64,000 nt of DNA, from assembly GCF_021432385.1 (NCBI RefSeq), contig NZ_JAEACT010000004.1:930001-994000 (forward strand). Direction: 5' to 3'. This DNA comes from Clostridium hydrogenum. Lineage in GTDB: Bacteria; Bacillota; Clostridia; Clostridiales; Clostridiaceae. Below are positions 8,015-15,632 of this stretch, one piece after another. Below the pieces are notes generated by a model. It searched no databases and was not told the DNA's origin. It was given only the letters and a program-made list of their open reading frames with translations. Made by a program: the position numbers and the translations under genes. How positions within the stretch are numbered: position 1 is the first letter of the stretch; each line of letters starts with the position of its first letter.

Positions 8015-10234
8015 TTATTTTTCCACACTTGTAATTCTCTTTATCTTAGTTATAATATTTCTAATTTTTTCATTTTCACTTAAGGGCTTATACATTTTTT
8101 GCCATTCCCTACGGATTTTTTTCGCCTCTTTATTTTTTGAAATACTACTTATAATATTATCCATATATTCATTAAAATTACCAAAGTCATATATCTTTGC
8201 TTTTTCAAGACTTGAAACTATAAACTTTTCAATATCCCTATATTGTTTTTCCGAAAATAAGTTCTTACTTTTTATTATAAAGCAGACAAAATCAAGATAT
8301 ATTTTATATGAATTTTTTACATTAATATTCGATTCATCACTATAGCTTAAAATTTCACTCATTTCATTTAAATAAGCAGTAAAATACACATTAAAAAATT
8401 TATTATACATCAACATATTCATCATTTTCATATGACTAGAAACATCTTTTAATTGAGGACATATAACTTTAAAAAGCAAGTTTAATGCTTTTTCATATTT
8501 TTCTTCATCAATTCCTTCAAAATCTAATTTCTTTTCATAACATAAAAATCTTTCTACTGAAATAGTCCTCCTATTAAGTAAATCTGCAAAATGTATCATT
8601 TCAGAAATATCGGGGCTAACTTCCACATCATAAAGCCTTTTTATATAATTCATTTCTTCTATAACACTTTTAGAACTTTCTGAAGGGATTTCAATTTGAG
8701 CAACATTTTGAAACTTATATACAAGCTTTGAAGCCAAAAGTTTTCCTATATATTTTTCTAAATTTCTTTCTTCAATATATCTTGTAAAACTCTTATAAAA
8801 CTCTATGTTAAAATCATAATTATTAAAACTTACAAGAAGTTCCTCTAATGCAAGTGAAAAATACTTCTTCCTATATTCCTCATTTTCGTCAAAAACATTA
8901 ATGCAATACTTTATAAAGTATTTTTTCTTATTGTCCGCATTCTTTATTCTATTTTTATAGACAAATATAAGTATATCACCGCCATAATTCTTATCCATAA
9001 GTTTTGTATTCATTTTTTTAACTGTATCTGAATCAAGTTTAAGTAGCAATTCGCTATAAGCCCATATTACTACATTATAGTTATCCATAGATGAACACAA
9101 TTCATAACTTATATTCATTATATTTGTAATATATTCTAAATCCTTAGCTATATACTTAAGTACATCTCTAAATTCATTTTGAGAATTAATTAATATTTTG
9201 AGACATAAATCAACAAATTTTTTTAGGTCAGAACTATTATCAAAAATGTTCCAAAATACTTTTGATTTTTGCTTTTCTTCAAGAGCTATAAATTCTCCAA
9301 GTAAACTACATAAATAAAAATATGCATGCCTAGGTTTACCTACATTCTCAAGGAAAACAATTAACCTCTCTATTCTAATGTCCTCCGCTGTCTTTATAAT
9401 AAATTTTTCTATACTAAACTCATTAAATTTCTTCATATTATCACAAATTTCCATTATCGTAGTAGCTTCAACCTCATACATATCCGAAACTAAAAAGTGA
9501 ATACAATTAAATAGTATGCTATATGCTTTATCTATACATTCTTTATTATCAGATAAGCTTAAAGTTTTAAGCAAAAACTTAAATATAATTTCTATATCTT
9601 TTTGTGGTACACAGGATATCAAATCCATCAATTCTTCTTCATCCATACGAAAGGTTATCTTTTCAAAAATGCCTTTTGAACTATAATCATTTGCAAAATC
9701 TAATGCTTCTATTATATTGCTACAACTTGCTTCTTTAAACCCACAATTTATTACTTCAAATAAAATTTGTATATAACTTATTTTCCAATCAATTATTTTA
9801 TAATCAAAATAGCCCATAAATCTAAAAAAATTCTCTATTGTTTCACCATTAGCCTTAAAACCACTTTCTTGAAACTCTTTATTTGTTATAAGATATTCCT
9901 CTTTTACATTAAATTTCAAAGTATTTTCTAATCTTTCAAAACAAGTCTTATTGCAATCTAAAACAAGTATATGATAGAAATATTGACTTTCTTTTACAGC
10001 ACTTACCTTATAAATACAGTACTTTCCGCTCCTTAATTTAAAAAATGGTAATATTGGTGTCACGAGATTCTTTTTATTCATGGACATATCCTTAAAACAA
10101 CATGAAATGCAGCTATTTTCTATTTCCTCTATTTCTAAGCAATCCAATTCTTCAGGAATAGTAGATTTTTGGCTTTCTATATTTAGTGTTTTATCATCAC
10201 TTTCAATATTATAATATAGTTGGTATATGTTCAT
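8015..10234 (-). CDS. Large helical protein, possible GAP1-N-like partner of the zinc-ribbon/P-loop operon
   Basis: 739 residues, no signal peptide or membrane segment. Residues 1-170 are mixed alpha/beta and begin MNIYQLYYNI; the segment PILPFFKLRSGKYCIYKV...YFYHILVLDC faintly recalls GAP1-N domains (xIxQLYYxS start, FAHxLV-type strand). The remaining 570 residues are almost entirely helical and Leu/Lys/Asn-rich, with no motif I recognise. The GAP1 assignment is a weak memory match. The stronger evidence for a link to genes 1-1565 is the shared 98-bp upstream region. A 5-codon mini-ORF (ATG AGC TAT TTA TGA) overlaps the start. Alternative: an unrelated clostridial scaffold protein. Confidence 0.5.
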   Translation of the reverse strand: MNIYQLYYNIESDDKTLNIESQKSTIPEELDCLEIEEIENSCISCCFKDMSMNKKNLVTPILPFFKLRSGKYCIYKVSAVKESQYFYHILVLDCNKTCFERLENTLKFNVKEEYLITNKEFQESGFKANGETIENFFRFMGYFDYKIIDWKISYIQILFEVINCGFKEASCSNIIEALDFANDYSSKGIFEKITFRMDEEELMDLISCVPQKDIEIIFKFLLKTLSLSDNKECIDKAYSILFNCIHFLVSDMYEVEATTIMEICDNMKKFNEFSIEKFIIKTAEDIRIERLIVFLENVGKPRHAYFYLCSLLGEFIALEEKQKSKVFWNIFDNSSDLKKFVDLCLKILINSQNEFRDVLKYIAKDLEYITNIMNISYELCSSMDNYNVVIWAYSELLLKLDSDTVKKMNTKLMDKNYGGDILIFVYKNRIKNADNKKKYFIKYCINVFDENEEYRKKYFSLALEELLVSFNNYDFNIEFYKSFTRYIEERNLEKYIGKLLASKLVYKFQNVAQIEIPSESSKSVIEEMNYIKRLYDVEVSPDISEMIHFADLLNRRTISVERFLCYEKKLDFEGIDEEKYEKALNLLFKVICPQLKDVSSHMKMMNMLMYNKFFNVYFTAYLNEMSEILSYSDESNINVKNSYKIYLDFVCFIIKSKNLFSEKQYRDIEKFIVSSLEKAKIYDFGNFNEYMDNIISSISKNKEAKKIRREWQKMYKPLSENEKIRNIITKIKRITSVEK

Positions 10235-10276
10235 AAATAGCTCATCACTTCCTTTTGCTTTTTATCCTTATTATTA

Positions 10277-10374
10277 ATTATAAATTTCTTTAATAATATT
10301 GTCTACTTCACAAAACTTTAAAAACCATGTAAAATAGCCATTTCTCGCAGATTAATTTATTAATTTTTCTTGAA
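10277..10374 (-). promoter_or_regulatory. Promoter and conserved upstream block of the 739-residue gene (copy 2)
   Basis: Minus-strand TAGACA (10300-10305) and TATAAT (10277-10282) are 17 bases apart, exactly as at 1591-1619. The upstream stretch shares TTCAAGAAAA, TTAATAAATTAA, the AGAAA/TGGCT core and TTTAC/TGG with copy 1, over the same 75-base length. The rest of the 10235-10534 gap is AT-rich, with nothing else recognised except the Shine-Dalgarno site of the divergent gene. Confidence 0.75.
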
Positions 10375-10534
10375 TTTTTTATTTATGTTTTTTAACTTTT
10401 AGTAAAGATTTAAATAAACAACTTGGAAATTGCAATTTGGATTTTTAAGATGGCATATTCTCTTTACTCACTACTCTAAATTATGATATCATTAATTTTA
10501 TTAGAGATAGTGAAACTAGAAGGGATTGATTCCA

Positions 10535-12361
10535 TTGAGGGGAAAAAATAACAAAATCATACTTGGAAAAAAGCTTCTATTTATATTTTCAATATTAGTT
10601 GCACTTTTCATTTTCTTAGCAGGTAGGCTTTTTTATTTAATGTTTATAGATTCTAATTGGCTTCGTCAAAAAGTTGCAGCTCAAAATACACTTGATATAA
10701 CAATTCCAGCCAAGCGTGGTGATATACTTGATAGAAATGGGGACAAACTTGCTACTAGTGTTGATGCTTATAGAATTGACGTTGATATGAATACCTTAAC
10801 AAGTTATTTAAAAAACAAAATGACAAAAGAAGAACTTGCAAATAAATTATCACCAATTTTAAAAATGTCATCAGCTAAAATTTTAAAAATACTATATCCA
10901 ACTTCAGATGATGGAGTTCAAGTTAAATATGTAACTCTTGCAAGACAAATAGACAAAACCGAATCAGATGCAGTTAAAGCTTTAAAAGTTGATGGACTTG
11001 TAATTTCCTCAGATACCAAAAGACAGTATGTAAACAATAATTTTTTGGCTAATGTCCTCGGTTATACCAACTTGGAAAATAACGGAGTGGCAGGAGTTGA
11101 ATTGAGTTATAATAAAGAGCTCTCTGGAATACCAGGTAGAGAAAAATTAGAAACAGATGCTGCTAAAAATCAACTTCCGTACAACGATTCAATTAATGTT
11201 TCACCAATAAACGGAAAAAATGTTGTTTTAACGATTGATAGAAATATCCAACTATATGCCGAGCAGGCCGCTGAAGAAGCCTTAAGTAAATATAGTGCCA
11301 AAGCAGTTACAATAACTGTAATGGATCCTAAGACTGGTGAGGTACTTGCTATGGTGAATAAGCCTGATTATGATCCTAATAATCCACATACAGAACCTAG
11401 CAACACGAAAATACCAATTTATCAGCTTTGGCAAAATAGTGCAGTTCAAACTACTTTCGAACCAGGTTCAATTTTCAAAGTAATAACTGCTTATACAGGA
11501 CTTGCAACAGGCACTGTAACAGATCCCAATGCATATGCTTTTGAATGTAATGGAAGCACTAAAGTTGATGGTACTCCAATAAATTGCTGGAAGTTAGATG
11601 GTCATGGTGCAGAAAATTTCATCGATATTATAAAAAACTCCTGCAATGTTGGTTTTGTAGAATTAGGTTTAAAAATTGGAAAACCAAATTTACTTAAGTT
11701 TATAGATATGTTTGGGTTTGGTCATAAAACTGGTATAGATTTACCTGGAGAAGCTTCCGGAATAGTAAATCCAGCTAATAAAATACACAATGTAGAATTG
11801 GCTAATATGGCTTTTGGACAAGGTATAGGTGTAACTGCTGTACAGTACATGTCAGCTTTTAACGCTGTTGCTAATGGTGGAACTTGGATAAGGCCTCATG
11901 TTATGAAACAAATAACTCATAATGATGGTGGTAAAACAGTAGTTGACAAAAACTATGATAACTTTGGCAAAAAAACTATATTAGATTCAAACTTATCTAG
12001 CCAACTTAGAACTTATTTGAGACACGTAGTTTCTGACAAAGGTGCTGTTGGATATGCAGCTGAAATTCCCGGATTAAATATTGCTGGTAAAACCGGAACT
12101 GCCCAAATTCCAGATCCTAAGACTGGTGGTTATAATCATAGTAACTACATAGCTTCCTTTGCTGGAATGGCTCCTATGGATGACCCTAAAATAACGGTAT
12201 TAGTATCAATTACTGATCCTAATACCGCAAATGATAGTTATTACGCTAGTTCAACAGCAGCCCCTACTGCAAAAGAACTATTTCAAAACATATTTACCTA
12301 TCTTGCTCAAGAGGGTAAATTTACTTGGCCAACCCAAGGCAGTCAGGGAACTCAACCGTAA
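10535..12361 (+). CDS. Class B penicillin-binding protein (FtsI/SpoVD family transpeptidase)
   Basis: 608 residues from the TTG at 10535. The TTG at 10526 directly abuts the AGAAGGGA Shine-Dalgarno site and is too close, whereas 10535 is 9 bases away. It has one N-terminal membrane anchor (about 15-35), a PBP dimer domain starting IPAKRGDILDRNGDKLATS, and a transpeptidase with SIFK (Ser about 312), SCN (about 369) and KTG (about 519). It crosslinks septal or spore-cortex peptidoglycan. It ends at GSQGTQP without PASTA domains and is not in a division cluster, so FtsI versus SpoVD cannot be settled. Confidence 0.93.
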   Translation: MRGKNNKIILGKKLLFIFSILVALFIFLAGRLFYLMFIDSNWLRQKVAAQNTLDITIPAKRGDILDRNGDKLATSVDAYRIDVDMNTLTSYLKNKMTKEELANKLSPILKMSSAKILKILYPTSDDGVQVKYVTLARQIDKTESDAVKALKVDGLVISSDTKRQYVNNNFLANVLGYTNLENNGVAGVELSYNKELSGIPGREKLETDAAKNQLPYNDSINVSPINGKNVVLTIDRNIQLYAEQAAEEALSKYSAKAVTITVMDPKTGEVLAMVNKPDYDPNNPHTEPSNTKIPIYQLWQNSAVQTTFEPGSIFKVITAYTGLATGTVTDPNAYAFECNGSTKVDGTPINCWKLDGHGAENFIDIIKNSCNVGFVELGLKIGKPNLLKFIDMFGFGHKTGIDLPGEASGIVNPANKIHNVELANMAFGQGIGVTAVQYMSAFNAVANGGTWIRPHVMKQITHNDGGKTVVDKNYDNFGKKTILDSNLSSQLRTYLRHVVSDKGAVGYAAEIPGLNIAGKTGTAQIPDPKTGGYNHSNYIASFAGMAPMDDPKITVLVSITDPNTANDSYYASSTAAPTAKELFQNIFTYLAQEGKFTWPTQGSQGTQP

Positions 12362-12399
12362 ATATTATAATTTAAAATTAAATCTATATGGAGGTAAAT

Positions 12400-12714
12400 A
12401 TGGCTATAGTGTTAGAATTAATTTTTATTGCTATCATGCTGGTAGGCTTGTTTTTACTTATTAAGGATAAAAGACATAATAAATATAATAACATATCGTT
12501 AAATCCTAAATATAAGAAAAAAGCATTCTTAATTATTCTTTTCACTAGCTTAATCTTCTATATTATAGGCTATGTATTTAAACTATATTTTCTTTACCCA
12601 ATTACAATTAAAAAAAGTGGCTTTAATATTAGTATTGTTTCAATTGTTTTATTAATGATTGTTTGTTCACTATTAACATATGTATTTGATGCTATAAAAA
12701 ATAAACAAAGCTAA
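12400..12714 (+). CDS. Small hypothetical membrane protein
   Basis: 104 residues from the ATG at 12400, preceded by GGAGG at 5 bases; an ATG four codons upstream overlaps that site and is rejected. Three hydrophobic segments (about 3-22, 42-64 and 75-95) alternate with Lys/Asn-rich loops. I do not recognise a family. It follows the penicillin-binding protein gene by 38 bases and is probably cotranscribed, so a role in cell-envelope work is possible but not shown. Confidence 0.75.
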   Translation: MAIVLELIFIAIMLVGLFLLIKDKRHNKYNNISLNPKYKKKAFLIILFTSLIFYIIGYVFKLYFLYPITIKKSGFNISIVSIVLLMIVCSLLTYVFDAIKNKQS

Positions 12715-12752
12715 GAGGCTACCACACAAATAATAAAAACACGAACCATTAT

Positions 12753-13050
12753 TCAGAGTACAGCTGACAGAGTACAGAGTACAGTGAAAGATGATTTACC
12801 TTTCCTTACGTTAGGTAAATCTTAAACTTAACTGTTGTCAGCTTCGCCGACAACAGTAATGCCACGATTGCTTACGCAATCAAAAATAAGTTTTAAGATT
12901 TTCTGTAGCAAAGATTATTAATATACAAAGTTTTATTGCACTACTATTGACAGTGCATCTACTAAGTTAAAGAACCTACATGGGCTTAAGCCCAAACCCC
13001 TAGTAAGTGTATCCTTCACTGTACTTTGTACGCTGTACTCTGTACTCTGA
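12753..13050. repeat. Repeat family A, copy 1 (GTACTCT-type heptad ends)
   Basis: It starts with tandem AGAGTAC heptads and ends with tandem GTACTCT heptads in inverted orientation. Inside are hairpin modules: GATTTACC/GGTAAATC, GTTGTCAGCTTCGCCGACAA, ATTGCTTACGCAAT, and a copy of module G (12972-13012). It fills the whole gap 12715-13056. Confidence 0.85.
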
Positions 13051-13056
13051 ATTTTA

Positions 13057-13761
13057 CTAAACATTAGCATATCTATTTAATTCTTCCCTTATGCTTTTCC
13101 ATTCCGGTATAAAATGCTCTAAAAAATTATAAAATTCCTTCTTGTGATTTAAGTATCGAGTATGACACAGTTCATGAACTATTACATATTCTATGCATTC
13201 TTCTGGGACCTTGATAAGATTAGAATTTAAAAGTATTTTATTTTCAATTGGGGTATAACTTCCCCATCTTGCCTTCATTTTTCTAAAAGCCAACTGTGGC
13301 TTATTCTCATATATTTCTTTAAATTTTTCACAAACGTTATCATAAATATTTTTCAATTTAGCTAAGGCCATGTCACTATACCACTTTTCCATAAGCCTTT
13401 TTTTATAATCCATATCATCCTTTTTCTTGGCACATATAAAAATATCATTTTGAAAAATAAATACATTATTCTGGCTGCTCTTCATTACTCTTAGCTTGTA
13501 CGATTTGCCTAAAATATAAAAAACTTCCCCATCCTTGTATTCATGTTCTTTAATTATTCTTAGGCTTTTTTTCATTCTCTCTCTATGTTTTAATATCCAT
13601 GAAGTTTTCTTTAGCACTAATTCCTTCAAATACTTCTTAGAGGTCCTCATAGGTGCTATTACTTCCACGCTTAAATCAGGTTTTATGGTTATTTTTATAG
13701 TTTTTCTTCGCCTATATGCAATAAGAACCTCAACTAATTCATCCCCAAATTGTATTAACAT
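13057..13761 (-). CDS. YgjP-type (DUF45) zinc metallopeptidase
   Basis: 234 residues. The N-terminal AYRRRKTIKITIKPDLSV is typical of the YgjP/DUF45 family. The conserved MKARWGSYTP segment is followed by the metal site HELCH (196-200), with a third histidine in NHKKEFY. It is cytoplasmic and the length is normal for the family. Its substrate is unknown. It begins 33 bases after the hypothetical gene at 13795-14370, so the two are probably one transcript. It ends just before repeat A copy 1. Confidence 0.9.
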   Translation of the reverse strand: MLIQFGDELVEVLIAYRRRKTIKITIKPDLSVEVIAPMRTSKKYLKELVLKKTSWILKHRERMKKSLRIIKEHEYKDGEVFYILGKSYKLRVMKSSQNNVFIFQNDIFICAKKKDDMDYKKRLMEKWYSDMALAKLKNIYDNVCEKFKEIYENKPQLAFRKMKARWGSYTPIENKILLNSNLIKVPEECIEYVIVHELCHTRYLNHKKEFYNFLEHFIPEWKSIREELNRYANV

Positions 13762-13794
13762 ATTCTTTCCCTTCTCTTTATTTATCTTAGGTTT

Positions 13795-14370
13795 TTACAA
13801 TAAATCCGATGACGGTGCTGATGAATTATTCTGAACGTATGGTAACACATTTACAGATAACTTTCCAAACACCTTATTATCAATATATATATCCAAATCC
13901 CATTTACCTTTTTTGGGGAATTTTAATGATAGTTGTTCTTTTGCAACTGAAATATCGTTTGATTCACCAGGTATTTTTATATGCCCGTTCTTAGAAACTT
14001 TCCCAATGCTTGCAAGCTGAATTTTATTTCCATCTTGACTCTTGCCAACAATTGTTAAGCTTTTGCCAATAATATTATCCTTATCTCCCCATAAATATAA
14101 TTCTGTATCAACAAACACTTTTTCTCTAAAAGTTTTATTTGCAATTCCAAACTTACTTTTTTGACCTATTAACTGTATTAGCTGAGATTCCCCACCTAAA
14201 ACATAAAAATTTTTAACACTTTTATCGTCTCTTATATCTTTATTAATCTTAGCTATTCTTTTTTCAGAATTTTTATTACTAACATATTCAAAATTACTGT
14301 AATAAATACCTATTACAATAACTATTACACTCAATACCAACAGAAAGCATGCTAATTTTCGCTTTTTCAC
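13795..14370 (-). CDS. Membrane-anchored hypothetical protein, possibly DUF4871-like
   Basis: 191 residues. A single N-terminal hydrophobic segment (about 6-25) follows MKKRK and looks like a signal anchor. The soluble part is outside and beta-rich: FYVLGGESQ, FGIANK, LYLWGDKDNIIGKSLTIVG, and LSLKFPKKGKWDLDIYIDNK near the end. The pattern of a glycine-rich start and a final GxWxLxxY-D strand recalls DUF4871 proteins, but this is a weak match. It ends with a Ser/Asn/Pro tail. It is upstream of, and likely cotranscribed with, the YgjP-type peptidase. Confidence 0.65.
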   Translation of the reverse strand: MKKRKLACFLLVLSVIVIVIGIYYSNFEYVSNKNSEKRIAKINKDIRDDKSVKNFYVLGGESQLIQLIGQKSKFGIANKTFREKVFVDTELYLWGDKDNIIGKSLTIVGKSQDGNKIQLASIGKVSKNGHIKIPGESNDISVAKEQLSLKFPKKGKWDLDIYIDNKVFGKLSVNVLPYVQNNSSAPSSDLL

Positions 14371-14540
14371 ACAACCTTCCTCCTGACTTTATATATAGTG
14401 AAGCTGACGATTAACTTTAAATATACTACTTGCATCTCTTCTTTTTCTAATTATATCATAAATATATTTAATATAATTTACATATTTATAAATATTTAAT
14501 TACAATTTCTTTTAATGCGTAAAAAATAGGATAGCAAACA

Positions 14541-14610
14541 AAAAATTTATGACTATGTTTTAAATAAGCGTTGATTTTGACACTTATTTAAAACATAGCC
14601 ATAAATTTTT
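14541..14610. repeat. Repeat family B, copy 2
   Basis: Arms of 30 bases (14541-14570 and 14581-14610) share the family core CTATGTTTTAAATAAG. The outer bases AAAAATTTATG are matched by compensating bases in the other arm. It begins 14 bases after the stop of the minus-strand esterase. The remainder of 14371-14623 is AT-rich with nothing further seen. Confidence 0.85.
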
Positions 14611-14623
14611 TTACTATATATTC

Positions 14624-15493
14624 TTATTTGAGCAAATACTTTTTCAACCCATCAATAATCATCTTGCAAGCTTCTTTACTTTGTGGCAATTCTGGACGTG
14701 AAATTGTAAATCCATGCGGTACTCCATAAAATCTTTTTGCCACTGTCTCCACACCTGCTTTTATTAACTTCTGAGCATAATCTTCTGCTTCATCCCTAAG
14801 TGAATCTATCTCGCAAGTTATAACCATTGCAGGAGGTAATTCTTTTAATTCTTCAATGCTCGCAAATACTGGAGAACAATACGGTTTTTTAGCATCTTCT
14901 TCCTCTCTATAACACTTGTCAAAGGTTGCTGCTATTTCAGGCGGAATTGCCCCTTCAACATAAAACTTTTCTGCAGCTGGTGTTGCTACATCAAGTGGAG
15001 GATAATCTAACACCTGGAATCTAAATGAAAATTCTTTTTGTGCTTTTGCCATCATACACACTACAGTTGAAATATTGGCACCAGCACTATGCCCTCCAAT
15101 TGCCATGTTGTTAGGATCTATTCCAAAATTATCACTATGCGAACTTACATATTTCACAACATCATAAACGTCATTTTTATCTGTTGGAAACTTGTATTCA
15201 GGTGCAAGTCTGTAATCAATTGATATAACAGTTATATCTAATTCACTTCTAACTTTATCACAAAAGCTATCATCATGTTCTGGTTTTCCCATTACAAAAC
15301 CGCCGCCATGAACATCAAAGAATACTGGTGCCATAGCTCTTTTATTTTTAGCTTTATATATAAGAACACGAGTTTTTCCATCTCTTGTTGGTATAAAAAC
15401 TTCTTCTCCAATTATAGCAACATCAATTAATCTATTTGCTTTTTGTTCTCTCATGTTTTTTACCATTTCTAAAATTTTTTCATTAGAATTCAT
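14624..15493 (-). CDS. Alpha/beta hydrolase, hormone-sensitive-lipase-type esterase
   Basis: 289 residues from the ATG at 15493 (AGAAGGAG upstream); longer frames run into a leader element. The oxyanion motif HGGG is at 62-65, GHSAG at 134-138 (nucleophile S136), the acid is in EIDSLRDE (D230), and the base is H260 in GVPHGF. This is the full HSL-family triad. It acts on small esters in the cytoplasm. It lies 140 bases downstream of the OYE-type flavoenzyme with a 96-nt conserved element between them, so the pair may process an unsaturated or esterified compound together. Confidence 0.92.
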   Translation of the reverse strand: MNSNEKILEMVKNMREQKANRLIDVAIIGEEVFIPTRDGKTRVLIYKAKNKRAMAPVFFDVHGGGFVMGKPEHDDSFCDKVRSELDITVISIDYRLAPEYKFPTDKNDVYDVVKYVSSHSDNFGIDPNNMAIGGHSAGANISTVVCMMAKAQKEFSFRFQVLDYPPLDVATPAAEKFYVEGAIPPEIAATFDKCYREEEDAKKPYCSPVFASIEELKELPPAMVITCEIDSLRDEAEDYAQKLIKAGVETVAKRFYGVPHGFTISRPELPQSKEACKMIIDGLKKYLLK

Positions 15494-15533
15494 AGATAAA
15501 ATCAACTCCTTCTTATGTGTATATCTTTTTAAG

Positions 15534-15629
15534 GATATACCATTGTGGAACTTAAAATTTATTTGTACCAAAATGCCGTCTTCTGGGTATTATGGTGCAC
15601 ATGAATTTTAATAGTTGAACTGGTATATC
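15534..15629 (-). other. Element E, copy 1: 96-nt candidate structured leader
   Basis: On the minus strand it is bounded by GATATACC and GGTATATC. The inside has AACT/AGTT, AAAATT/AATTTT and GCACCATAAT/ATTTTGGTAC arms around a conserved apical AGACGGC region. A 96-nt homologue lies at 38483-38578. Here it fills the OYE-esterase intergenic gap and ends about 40 bases before the esterase start codon. Confidence 0.65.
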
Positions 15630-15632
15630 TTT

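Noticed and set aside
12753-13050. Insertion sequence with its own transposase at the repeat A copies
   Set aside because: No open frame of transposase size lies in any copy; if mobile, they depend on an enzyme encoded elsewhere.
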